From Spirosoma aerolatum (GTDB lineage Bacteria; Bacteroidota; Bacteroidia; Cytophagales; Spirosomataceae): a stretch of DNA of 64,000 nucleotides. The stretch lies in NCBI RefSeq assembly GCF_002056795.1, contig NZ_CP020104.1, positions 4,845,501-4,909,500 on the forward strand. Reading direction: 5' to 3'. This document shows positions 44,824-53,843 of this stretch, piece by piece. The notes under the pieces were generated by a model that had not been told where the DNA came from, ran no database searches, and saw only the letters and a list, made by a program, of their open reading frames with translations. The position numbers were made by a program, and so were the translations under genes. Each line of letters begins with the position of its first letter. Within the stretch, counting starts at the first letter, position 1.

Positions 44824-47376
44824 GTGTCGCTTCAAAAACGCCTACCCGTTCTGCTATCTGGCTTATTACTCTGCTTATCCTTATCCGCCCAAGTACCTTA
44901 CGGCCCTATCAAACCGGCTCCGGCTGGCGAAATCCTATCGAATCTTAACAAGCTAAACGTATTGGGAACGGTACTCTACGTAGCCGCTCACCCCGACGAC
45001 GAAAACACGCTATTTTTAGCTTACATGGCTAAAGGACGACTCGTTAGAACAGGTTATCTGGCCTTAACGCGAGGTGATGGCGGACAAAACCTGATTGGTG
45101 CCGAACAAGGCGAAAACATTGGCGTTATTCGTACCCAGGAATTACTAGCCGCCCGGCGTGTCGATGGCCCTGACCAGTTTTTCAGCCGGGCCTACGATTT
45201 TGGCTTTTCCAAATCAACCAACGAAGCCGTACGAACCTGGGGTCAGGACAAAGTACTGGCCGATGTGGTCTGGATCATCCGTAAGTACCAGCCCGATGTG
45301 ATCATTACCCGGTTTCCACCCGATGCACGCGCGGGGCACGGGCACCACAGCGCATCGGGCTACCTGGGCGAAGAAGCGTTCAAAATCTCGAACGACCCGA
45401 CCAAATTCCCAGAGCAACTAGCCTATGTAAAACCCTGGCAGGCTAAACGAATTCTCTGGAACGTCTTCATTCCAGGTGCTTTCATGAGCAATAAAAAACC
45501 CGACGAAGCCGGAAACCTGATCGGTATCGAAACGGGGTTATACAATTCATTACTCGGCAAATCGTATGGCGAAATAGCCTCCGAAAGCCGGAGCCAGCAT
45601 AAGAGCCAGGGCTTTGGTGTAGCGCCTAACCGAAATGCCCGCATCGATTACCTGCTGTTGAAAGGCGGTGATCCAGTGGCAAAAGACCCGTTCGATGGCA
45701 TTGATGTAAGCTGGAAACGGGTTAAAAACAGTGATGCTGTTCAGGCACAGGTTACGCAACTCATTTCGTCGTTCAAGGCCGACCAGCCTTCGGCTTCGGT
45801 TCCCGCACTGGTGCAGCTCTACGGGTCGCTCGGCAAGCTGGACACCACCAATAACTACGTAAAGATCAAACGTCAGGAAGTCCAAACACTTATTCAGCAA
45901 TGCCTGGGCCTATGGATCGAAACCAACCCAACCGATTTTGCCGCTACGCCGGGTGAGACGGTCAAAGTATCTACGAACGTGGTAAGTCGGGAAGAGTATC
46001 CGGTTAAGCTGGTGAGCGTTCACTACTCAACCGGAAAGGATACCACCCTCAATCTGGCTTTGAAACCCAACGAAGTGGTGCAGTATCCAACCTCGCTCAC
46101 AATTCCGAAAACGCAAAAAATTTCGCAACCCTACTGGCTCGAAAAGCCGATTGATAAAGGTTTGTTTCAGGTCGATAATCAGCAACTGATCGGTTTACCC
46201 GAAAATCCCCCAGCCGTAGCTGCCAGCTATACAGTCGAAATCAGTGGTCAACGTTTTGTGTATACGCGACCCGTCGTTTATAAATCAACCGACCCGGTCG
46301 ATGGCGAGATTTACCGACCCTTTATCATCCAGCCCGACGTAACGGCCAACCTGACCGAACGGGTATTCACCTTCAGCGACAACACGCCCAAAACCGCTGA
46401 TCTGGTCCTGAAAGCGGGTCGTGCCAATGTGTCGGGAACTTTAACTCTGACAGCTCCAACCGGCTGGCGCATCGAACCTGCATCGGTCCCGTTCTCACTG
46501 ACCTACAAAGGCGATGAGCAACGAGTTACGTTTACCGTAGTACCAACGAATCAGGCTAAAGATGGCAAGTTACAGGCCAGCATGGCAACGTCCAGTGGCA
46601 CATTCACGACCGGCTTGCGACAGATTGCCTACAAACACATTCCAACGCAAACGCTATTTCCTCCAGCCGAGGCCAAACTGGTAAAGCTGGACATCAAAGT
46701 AACAGCTAAGAACATCGGTTACATTGTGGGAGCGGGCGATGAAGTTCCGGCAGCCCTTCAGCAAATGGGCTGTAAAGTTACCATTCTTGGTCCTGCCGAA
46801 CTCAATGGCAACCTGTCGGGCTTTGATGCGATTGTAGTGGGCGTTCGGGCGTACAACACCAACCAATGGCTGGCCCGTTACCAGCCCAAACTCCTGGATT
46901 ACGTAAAAAATGGTGGTAATATGATCGTCCAGTACGTGACTCCCGGAAGTTCGTTTCTGCGAAATGACCCATCGTTGCCACAGCTTGGCCCCTACCCTTT
47001 CTCCGTTGGTGCTGAGCGGGTTACAGAAGAAGACGCGAAAATGACGTTTATCAATCCACAACACCCACTGCTCAACTATCCGAACAAAATTACCGATGCC
47101 GACTTCAACGGCTGGATTCAGGAGCGCGGGATTTACTTCGCGAAAGACTGGGATAAAGCATACGAGCCTATTTTCTCGGCCAACGACCAGAATGAAGCGC
47201 CCAAACAGGGAAGTTTACTCTACGCTACCTACGGTAAAGGGCATTTTATGTACACAGGACTCGTATTCTTCCGCGAACTACCTGCCGGTGTACCGGGAGC
47301 CTACCGTCTGTTTGCCAATATGATCTCGGCAACAGGTAGCCCAGCCGCGTCGGTATCAGGCTCACCACGTAAGTAG
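44824..47376 (+). CDS. secreted PIG-L family deacetylase with C-terminal extension
   Basis: An 850-residue secreted protein with a GTG start and signal peptide (ending SLSAQ, residue 22). Residues about 47-260 form the PIG-L/LmbE zinc deacetylase domain, with the metal motif AAHPDDENTLF (His56, Asp58, Asp59) and a second histidine site in GHGHHSASGYLG. The middle region holds NPCBM- or Ig-like beta domains, and the C-terminal 190 residues resemble a glutamine-amidotransferase-like fold (DAIVVGVRAYNTNQWLARYQ, YGKGHFMYTGLVFFRELPAG). Relatives remove N-acetyl groups from glycans or glycolipids. Its position after susCD suggests it processes the imported glycan outside the cell. Confidence 0.88.
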   Translation: MSLQKRLPVLLSGLLLCLSLSAQVPYGPIKPAPAGEILSNLNKLNVLGTVLYVAAHPDDENTLFLAYMAKGRLVRTGYLALTRGDGGQNLIGAEQGENIGVIRTQELLAARRVDGPDQFFSRAYDFGFSKSTNEAVRTWGQDKVLADVVWIIRKYQPDVIITRFPPDARAGHGHHSASGYLGEEAFKISNDPTKFPEQLAYVKPWQAKRILWNVFIPGAFMSNKKPDEAGNLIGIETGLYNSLLGKSYGEIASESRSQHKSQGFGVAPNRNARIDYLLLKGGDPVAKDPFDGIDVSWKRVKNSDAVQAQVTQLISSFKADQPSASVPALVQLYGSLGKLDTTNNYVKIKRQEVQTLIQQCLGLWIETNPTDFAATPGETVKVSTNVVSREEYPVKLVSVHYSTGKDTTLNLALKPNEVVQYPTSLTIPKTQKISQPYWLEKPIDKGLFQVDNQQLIGLPENPPAVAASYTVEISGQRFVYTRPVVYKSTDPVDGEIYRPFIIQPDVTANLTERVFTFSDNTPKTADLVLKAGRANVSGTLTLTAPTGWRIEPASVPFSLTYKGDEQRVTFTVVPTNQAKDGKLQASMATSSGTFTTGLRQIAYKHIPTQTLFPPAEAKLVKLDIKVTAKNIGYIVGAGDEVPAALQQMGCKVTILGPAELNGNLSGFDAIVVGVRAYNTNQWLARYQPKLLDYVKNGGNMIVQYVTPGSSFLRNDPSLPQLGPYPFSVGAERVTEEDAKMTFINPQHPLLNYPNKITDADFNGWIQERGIYFAKDWDKAYEPIFSANDQNEAPKQGSLLYATYGKGHFMYTGLVFFRELPAGVPGAYRLFANMISATGSPAASVSGSPRK

Positions 47377-47401
47377 CTATCTTATTGTAGCATAGTCTTT
47401 T

Positions 47402-47435
47402 TTGTGGCGTCGGGTTGAGGAACCCGACGCCACAA
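47402..47435. terminator. bidirectional intrinsic terminator
   Basis: Perfect 15-bp stem TTGTGGCGTCGGGTT / AACCCGACGCCACAA with loop GAGG, preceded by CTTTTT and followed by GACAA, between the convergent deacetylase and Nudix genes. Confidence 0.9.
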
Positions 47436-47498
47436 GACAAATAACTTACTGAACATCTTCCAGAGTTCGGGACAGGCTTTTATTCAACAACTGATCGA

Positions 47499-48086
47499 TT
47501 AGTTCAGTGAGTTTGTCAGTTGTTGCAAGCGCAGATACTGCAACAGCATGATTGTTTTGCCATCCATAATTTCGCCCCGGACCACCATATCTATTGCCTC
47601 ACTGACAGGCAATTCAAGAATATCAATTTCTTCTTCGTCGATACCGCCACCAGCTAACCGTTCTGTATCGGCAGTGTAGTGAGCAATATAAAAAAACAGT
47701 TTTTCGGTCACTGAGCCGGGGCTCATGTAGGCTTCCATCACCTTCTGTACTGACTGGATTCGGTAGCCCGTTTCTTCTTCTGTTTCGCGTCGGATAGCAT
47801 CATCGGGATGCTCATCGTCAAGTAATCCGGCGCAGGCTTCGATGAGCATGCCCGTTGGGTTCCCATTTACGAAGGTTGGTAATCGAAACTGGCGGGTCAG
47901 AATAACCGTGTCGGCCTGGGAGTTATAGAGCAAAATGGTAGCCCCATTACCCCGATCATACGCTTCCCGTTGCTGCGTTGTCCACTGCCCATTTTTACCC
48001 AGGTAATTAAATGTAAACCGTTTCAGAATGTACCAATTATCTGAAAGCAATTTCTCCTCCGTTATTTGTACGTGATCAGTAAGCAT
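47499..48086 (-). CDS. nudK: Nudix hydrolase, GDP-mannose pyrophosphatase (NudK) type
   Basis: A 195-residue Nudix protein. The Nudix box is AGLLDDEHPDDAIRRETEEE then TGYRI (about 104-128), and the domain-swapped N-terminal half contains the NudK landmarks REAYDRGNGATILLYN and LTRQFRLPTFVNGNP. FMEAYMSPGSVTEKLFFYIA-like KVMEAYMSPGSVTEKLF is the substrate loop of the ADP-sugar/GDP-mannose subfamily. It would hydrolyse GDP-mannose or a related sugar nucleotide. Its start codon is 54 bp from the divergent DeoR gene, with a phased repeat between them. Confidence 0.85.
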   Translation of the reverse strand: MLTDHVQITEEKLLSDNWYILKRFTFNYLGKNGQWTTQQREAYDRGNGATILLYNSQADTVILTRQFRLPTFVNGNPTGMLIEACAGLLDDEHPDDAIRRETEEETGYRIQSVQKVMEAYMSPGSVTEKLFFYIAHYTADTERLAGGGIDEEEIDILELPVSEAIDMVVRGEIMDGKTIMLLQYLRLQQLTNSLN

Positions 48087-48090
48087 ATGT

Positions 48091-48120
48091 TCAATTTTGT
48101 TAAATTTTGTTTATTTTTGT
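48091..48120. promoter_or_regulatory. three 10-bp phased repeats, candidate DeoR operator/promoter
   Basis: Three consecutive decamers, TCAATTTTGT, TAAATTTTGT and TTATTTTTGT, lie in the 54 bp between the divergent NudK-like and DeoR genes. The 10-bp period puts every copy on the same helix face. The last copy contains TATTTTTG, an exact match to the Bacteroidota -7 element TAnnTTTG, placed 21 bp before the DeoR ATG. A repressor bound to the repeats would block that promoter. Confidence 0.6.
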
Positions 48121-48140
48121 TCAAATCAAATCATTTACGA

Positions 48141-48893
48141 ATGAATTTCCAAGAACGGAAAAGCCGAATTGTACAAACGGTCGAAGAACGGGGCTCGGTT
48201 GATGTGCGAGATCTAGCTGAATTACTGCAAACTTCTGAAATGACCGTTCGACGGGATTTGGCCCAATTGTCTGCTTCGGGTTTAATTTATCGGACGCACG
48301 GTGGCGCTATGAAAGTAAGTCTGGCTACGGATAAGCACCGTTTTGCCAATAAAACGGCCGTCAATGCTAAGCGCAAAGACTACATCTGTCAGTTGGCCGC
48401 CAACGAAATTCAGGAGGGGGACGTTATTTTTATGGATTGTGGAAGTACAGTTTTCCGGCTCTGCCCATTTATTCGGAACAAACGAATTACCGTCATTACC
48501 AACTCCCTGCCCGTTATAGCTGAATTAATGAGTTCGGAGGTAACGGTTAACCTGATTGGGGGTGAAGTGGATAAGGAACGACAGGCGGTGCACGGGCTGA
48601 TTGCCGAAGAACACATGGCCCGCTACCAAGCCAACCGGGCTTTTATTGGCGTCGATGGTATTTCGCTGGCAAATGGTCTGAGTGCCAATAGTGAAAAGGA
48701 AGCCAGTACGGCCGTAGCGATGGCCCGCCAATCGGCCCAAGTCTACTTGCTCTGCGACTCGTCAAAGCTGGAGACCACCAAATATCTCCAGTTTGCTCCG
48801 TTGACTCTGTTCGATGTGTTGGTTACCGACAACGAAGCTTCACCCGATCTCTTGACTGCTTACCAACAAGCCGGGGTCAAGTTGCTATATTGA
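48141..48893 (+). CDS. DeoR/GlpR family transcriptional regulator
   Basis: A 250-residue regulator from ATG 48141; the 25 residues of open frame before it overlap the phased repeats and are not conserved in type. The N-terminal DeoR helix-turn-helix has LAELLQTSEMTVRRDLAQLS and the signature GLIYRTHGGAM. The C-terminal DeoRC sugar-phosphate sensor contains FMDCGSTVFRLCPF and TNSLPVIAELM, with SANSEKEASTA, the usual effector site. It probably senses a phosphorylated sugar and represses a sugar-use gene set, including itself and perhaps the divergent Nudix gene. Confidence 0.9.
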   Translation: MNFQERKSRIVQTVEERGSVDVRDLAELLQTSEMTVRRDLAQLSASGLIYRTHGGAMKVSLATDKHRFANKTAVNAKRKDYICQLAANEIQEGDVIFMDCGSTVFRLCPFIRNKRITVITNSLPVIAELMSSEVTVNLIGGEVDKERQAVHGLIAEEHMARYQANRAFIGVDGISLANGLSANSEKEASTAVAMARQSAQVYLLCDSSKLETTKYLQFAPLTLFDVLVTDNEASPDLLTAYQQAGVKLLY

Positions 48894-49065
48894 TATATGG
48901 CTATAATTAGTCAATGAGGTTGTTAGCATCCCGTTATAAATACAAAGTTATTTTTTGTGAAAAAGCCCTGATTATTCAGGCTGGCTGGCTTACTTCGCTA
49001 CAGCACAGTCTTAGTTTTGTCTTTTGAACTTCTTACGCGCTCCGTACAGAGGGCGTTAACGATAT

Positions 49066-52000
49066 ATGTACCAGATCTGGATCGACACGGGCGGCACGTT
49101 CACGGATGGTCTTGCGCTTGATCCCAACGGCACCTTACACCGTACCAAAGTACTCAGCAGCAGTCGTTTACGTGGGCAATTAATTCATAACAAATTGGTT
49201 GCTCCCTGGCTGACAGCCCCTATTTTCGACGGGTATCAGCTCCGTATACTCGAAACCAATGAGGTATATACCATTGAATCACTGGGTGTTGATGGCGGGT
49301 TAGTACTAAGTAATGCGGTGGTGTGGCATTCCGGCATCTCGTCTGCGATACATACAGTTGAACTGTTTACGGGCGAGGAAGCTCCCGTTTTAGCGGCCCG
49401 GCTCCTGACACAAACCCCTCTCAATCAACCCTTTCCAGCATTGGAGATGCGACTTGGCACCACAAAAGGTACGAATGCGCTGCTGGAGCGAAAAGGAGGG
49501 CGAATAGCCCTGCTGGTGACCAAAGGCTTTAAAGACCTGCTTAAAATCGGAACCCAGCAACGACCTAACTTATTCCAGTTGGCGATTCCTCCCGCCGAAG
49601 TTCTTTATGATACCGTTCTGGAAGTCGACGAACGGATAGCTGCCGATGGCCTGCCGCTGATACCGCTAACAGAGTCGATTTGCACCAGCCTGATTGACGA
49701 ACTTCAGCAGCTAAAACCCGATGCGATTGCCGTATCATTTCTGAATGCGTACCGCAATCCAACTCATGAGCATCAACTCAGGGAAGTATTAACCCAAGCC
49801 GGGTTCAAATACATAACCCTATCGACCGATACGTCTGTAACGCCCCAATATGTGTCGCGCACGCAAACAGCTGTAGTCGATGCCTACCTGACCCCCGTTA
49901 TGCGGTCGTATCTGGATAATGTGCAGCAGCAACTGGGCGGTAACCCGGTACGCATCATGACTAGTTCAGGCGGTCTGGCTCGAGCCGACCTGTTTCAGCC
50001 GAAAGATAGTCTGCTAAGTGGACCCGCAGGGGGCGTTATCGGAGCGGCTGACATTGGTAACCAACTCCATACTATCCGATCAACCGTAGGAATGCTTACG
50101 CTCGACATGGGTGGTACCAGCACCGACGTTGCCCGCATCCAAAACGGATTAGACTACCGTTTTTCGACCAAAATCGGCCCGTTCGATTTGCAGCTCCCTT
50201 CGCTGGCCATCGAAACGGTAGCGGCTGGCGGTGGGTCAATCTGCTGGTTCGAAAGTCACGGTGCTACATCGGGCCAATTACGCGTTGGGCCTCACAGTGC
50301 CGGTGCCAACCCTGGCCCAGCCTGCTATGGCGCTGGTGGCCCACTGACCATTACCGACGTTAATCTGCTACTTGGCAAACTCCATCCGAAGCAATTTGGC
50401 ATTCCGGTTTTCCCCGAAAAAGCGCAGGCTGCTCTGGAAGAGATTTTGCACCAAGTGGAGCAAAAAACAGGAAGCCAGACAGACGCCTTCAGCCTACTCC
50501 GTGGTTTCGAACAAATCGCCAACGAAACAATGGCCGGGGCCATTCGGAAGATTTCCGTATCGCGCGGATTCGATCCAAAAGATTATAGTTTACTGGTATT
50601 TGGTGGTGCTGGTGGATTACACGGTTGTGCGATTGCCCAGTTGCTGGGAATAGAACAACTTATTTTACCCTTCGACGGCGGCTTACTCAGTGCCTACGGG
50701 ATTGGCCAGGCCCAAATCGAACGGCTGGCTTCACGCTCAGTCTTACAGCTACTGGCAACTGTGGAACACGAGCTGCCAGCCATTAGTAGTAGTCTGACCG
50801 ATACAGCTACCGAAACGCTACAGCAGGATGTCGGCCAGCAAGTAGCCGTCGAAACAAAATCGATTACAGTATTTCTGCGCCTGCTAGGCCAGGAGTCCAC
50901 CGTCGATGTCCCGATAAGCGACAATCTGGAAGCTGACTTTCGGCACAAATACCAGCATCTTTATGGCCACTTCCCTGAAAACCGATCCATTGAGGTCGAG
51001 AGTGTCCGCGTGATGGTCAGCACGACTTCTCCCCATCAGGGTATAAACAGTGCTCCGGTTAGCCATCGGCATGCATCACCCACCTTTACGACCGATGCTT
51101 ATCCAGCCTATGACTGGACGCAGTTGCAGGAGGGCGATACATTCCGGGGCCCTGCCTTATTGCTCAATACCACCTCTTCGGCCTTCATCGAACCCGGCTG
51201 GCGAGTCATTGTTCAGGCCAATAAAAATGCCCTTGTCGACTACATCGCAGACTACGAAGAAGACCTAGATTTTCAGGAGAAGACCGATGTAGATTCGAAA
51301 CAGGAGGCAGGCCGACAGGGTCGTGAAGTCATTCAGCTTGAGTTATTTACGCAGCGCTTCCGGGCTATCGCCGAAGAAATGGGCGCTCAATTGCAGCGAA
51401 CAGCGTTTTCGGTAAATGTCAAAGAACGGCTTGATTTCTCCTGTGCGTTGCTGAACGAAAAAGCCGAACTGGTTGCCAACGCCCCTCACATTCCGGTCCA
51501 TCTGGGTAGTCTGGGTATTTGTGCCCAACTGGTTTTGCATGCCCTGCCTCCGCTCGAACCCGGCGATGTCGTTATCACAAATCATCCCAAGTATGGGGGC
51601 TCTCACCTACCCGACCTAACGCTCCTGAGTGGCGTATTTACCGACGATAATCAACTGATTGGCTACGTAATCAACCGGGCTCACCACGCCGAAATCGGTG
51701 GAAAAGTACCGGGATCGATGCCCCCCGATGCCGTATCGCTGGTTGAAGAAGGTGTAGTGCTGGAGCCGACATACGTAGTAAAAAATGGTCAGTTTTTGTG
51801 GGATGCAGCACTAGCCGATCGGTTTACCAACTGCCCTTATCCTACTCGTTCGCTGGCCGAAAACAAAGCCGACATCGAAGCCGCTCTGGCCTCGCTCCGA
51901 GCCGGTGAACAGGCGTTGCAAACCCTTGTCCGACAACACGGACTGGCCACCATCCATCAGTACATGAGCCGCCTTCAGCAATCGGCAGCCGATGCGATCA

Positions 52001-52917
52001 CGGCTGTTTTAAAACCACTAAATGGGCAGGTTTTCGAGGCCGATGAATCGCTGGACGACGGACATCAGATTCGGTTAAAAATTACCATTTCGACCAGCAA
52101 TGAGGCTGATCCAAATCTGGGTCAGCCGCGTATTCGCTTCGACTTTACCGGAACCTCTGGTGTTCACCCGAACAACCTGAACGCAAATATATCCATTCTG
52201 TACAGTGCCGTTTTGTATGTACTACGGCTATGGTGCGGACGCGACATTCCCCTAAATGAAGGGCTGATGGCTCCCGTGGACCTCATTCTTCCAGCATCCT
52301 CTTTCCTGAATCCCATTTTTCCCGATGACGGTAACGAAGGATCATCCGCCCAATGCCCGGCTGTTGTTGGAGGTAATACCGAAGTCAGCCAACGCCTGGT
52401 CGATACACTGCTGAAAGCGCTGGGCCTAGCCGCCTGTAGCCAGGGAACCATGAATAATTTTCTATTTGGCAACGCTAATTTTGGCTATTACGAAACCATT
52501 GGTGGGGGTGCCGGAGCTACCGATGGCGCTGATGGGCGTTCGGCTATCCACCAGCATATGACCAATACCAAACTTACTGATCCCGAAGAACTGGAACGAC
52601 GCTACCCCGTCCGGCTTCATCAATTCAGCATTCGTACCGGCTCCGGTGGCGATGGGCAAAGGCGAGGTGGCGATGGCATCGTTCGCGAAATCGAATTTTT
52701 ACAGCCTGTTCAGGCTACGCTCCTGAGCCAACACCGCGTGATAGCTCCGTATGGCCTCCAGGGGGGCGATGCCGGACAACCTGGTCGGCAATGGGTAAGG
52801 TTATTGAATGGCACCGAAGAGCCGCTACCGGGCATCTTCACCCGAACCATGCAGCCCGGCGAACGCATCCGAATCGAAACACCCGGTGGCGGTGGAGTTG
52901 GTAAACGAGGAAACTAA
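49066..52917 (+). CDS. 5-oxoprolinase / hydantoinase A-B fusion
   Basis: A 1283-residue enzyme with both halves of the ATP-dependent oxoprolinase family in one chain. Residues about 1-740 are the hydantoinase A part (WIDTGGTFTDGLALD at the start, LTLDMGGTSTDVARI near 345, HSAGANPGPACYG). Residues about 760-1283 are hydantoinase B (TQRFRAIAEEMGAQLQRTAF, NHPKYGGSHLPDLT, and the glycine-rich end GERIRIETPGGGGVG). The length equals that of eukaryotic-type and bacterial OplAH, which opens 5-oxoproline to glutamate using ATP. The substrate remains family-level. It is two bases from a methyltransferase gene, implying co-transcription. Confidence 0.9.
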   Translation: MYQIWIDTGGTFTDGLALDPNGTLHRTKVLSSSRLRGQLIHNKLVAPWLTAPIFDGYQLRILETNEVYTIESLGVDGGLVLSNAVVWHSGISSAIHTVELFTGEEAPVLAARLLTQTPLNQPFPALEMRLGTTKGTNALLERKGGRIALLVTKGFKDLLKIGTQQRPNLFQLAIPPAEVLYDTVLEVDERIAADGLPLIPLTESICTSLIDELQQLKPDAIAVSFLNAYRNPTHEHQLREVLTQAGFKYITLSTDTSVTPQYVSRTQTAVVDAYLTPVMRSYLDNVQQQLGGNPVRIMTSSGGLARADLFQPKDSLLSGPAGGVIGAADIGNQLHTIRSTVGMLTLDMGGTSTDVARIQNGLDYRFSTKIGPFDLQLPSLAIETVAAGGGSICWFESHGATSGQLRVGPHSAGANPGPACYGAGGPLTITDVNLLLGKLHPKQFGIPVFPEKAQAALEEILHQVEQKTGSQTDAFSLLRGFEQIANETMAGAIRKISVSRGFDPKDYSLLVFGGAGGLHGCAIAQLLGIEQLILPFDGGLLSAYGIGQAQIERLASRSVLQLLATVEHELPAISSSLTDTATETLQQDVGQQVAVETKSITVFLRLLGQESTVDVPISDNLEADFRHKYQHLYGHFPENRSIEVESVRVMVSTTSPHQGINSAPVSHRHASPTFTTDAYPAYDWTQLQEGDTFRGPALLLNTTSSAFIEPGWRVIVQANKNALVDYIADYEEDLDFQEKTDVDSKQEAGRQGREVIQLELFTQRFRAIAEEMGAQLQRTAFSVNVKERLDFSCALLNEKAELVANAPHIPVHLGSLGICAQLVLHALPPLEPGDVVITNHPKYGGSHLPDLTLLSGVFTDDNQLIGYVINRAHHAEIGGKVPGSMPPDAVSLVEEGVVLEPTYVVKNGQFLWDAALADRFTNCPYPTRSLAENKADIEAALASLRAGEQALQTLVRQHGLATIHQYMSRLQQSAADAITAVLKPLNGQVFEADESLDDGHQIRLKITISTSNEADPNLGQPRIRFDFTGTSGVHPNNLNANISILYSAVLYVLRLWCGRDIPLNEGLMAPVDLILPASSFLNPIFPDDGNEGSSAQCPAVVGGNTEVSQRLVDTLLKALGLAACSQGTMNNFLFGNANFGYYETIGGGAGATDGADGRSAIHQHMTNTKLTDPEELERRYPVRLHQFSIRTGSGGDGQRRGGDGIVREIEFLQPVQATLLSQHRVIAPYGLQGGDAGQPGRQWVRLLNGTEEPLPGIFTRTMQPGERIRIETPGGGGVGKRGN

Positions 52918-52919
52918 AT

Positions 52920-53663
52920 ATGGCCTTTCAAAAACCCGAGTCATCCCAATCAATTTACGAGCCTGAATTTGTTGAAAAGCTTTTCAACGAAATGAGCCTT
53001 ACCTACGAGCGTATGAATACGATTACCTCGTTTGGCTTTTCGAATCGATGGCGTCGGCAATGCGTGTTTGAACTAGCTATTCAGCCGGGGCAGGTTGTGG
53101 TTGACCTGATGACAGGTATGGGCGAAACCTGGGACTACATCTGTCAGCGAATTGGGCCTGATGGCATGTTGATTGGGGTTGATTTTTCAGCAGGGATGCT
53201 CCAATACGCGGATCAGAAACGACAACGAAAGCGATTTGCTCAGCATACGATTCACCTCTACAAACAAAACGTATTGGCGGGAACGTTACCAGACCAATCG
53301 GCTGATCATGTGATTGTTTCATTCGGACTTAAAACCTTCAATAGCGACCAAATCAACCAGTTAGCCCAGGAAATAAACCGGATTCTTAAACCGGGCGGCC
53401 AGTTTTCATGCATCGAAGTTTCTGTCCCCAGGCCCACGCTGCTTCGGGCACTCTATATCTTCTATCTGCGCCGGGTTATTCCTGTTCTCGGTGCTGTATT
53501 TCTGGGTAACCCGGAAACGTATCGCATGCTGGGAATTTATTGTACGGAGTTTAAGAATACACAACAGGCTCAACAACTCTTTCAGAAAGCAGGGCTATCC
53601 TGCCGTACCACACGTTATTTCTTCGGATGCGCTTCAGGGATTGTAGGCAAAAAGTCTATTTAA
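52920..53663 (+). CDS. class I SAM-dependent methyltransferase, UbiE-like
   Basis: A 247-residue methyltransferase. It opens like UbiE/MenG (VEKLFNEMSLTYERMNTITSFG) and has a SAM motif I in the form VVDLMTGMGETWDYI, where the usual GTGT glycines are partly changed, followed by GVDFSAGML (motif II) and the post-motif LKPGGQFSCIEVS. A conserved UbiE feature, the F-G-L at FGLKTF in place of FGLRNV, is nearby. Whether it methylates menaquinone precursors or another small molecule is open. Two bases separate it from the oxoprolinase gene. Confidence 0.85.
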   Translation: MAFQKPESSQSIYEPEFVEKLFNEMSLTYERMNTITSFGFSNRWRRQCVFELAIQPGQVVVDLMTGMGETWDYICQRIGPDGMLIGVDFSAGMLQYADQKRQRKRFAQHTIHLYKQNVLAGTLPDQSADHVIVSFGLKTFNSDQINQLAQEINRILKPGGQFSCIEVSVPRPTLLRALYIFYLRRVIPVLGAVFLGNPETYRMLGIYCTEFKNTQQAQQLFQKAGLSCRTTRYFFGCASGIVGKKSI

Positions 53664-53843
53664 GCAACTACTTATTGTAACGAATAAGCCTTCAGAAAGG
53701 AATGATTTAAAACTTTACTATCTTTAGTGCCTTGCTATCTACTCAACACACAATTATTTAATTAAGCAATCACCCCATCGACGGGTCTTAAGCGACGTAT
53801 GAATCACTTTCTTATGTTCAAACGTCTCATCTGTCTGTAGTCA

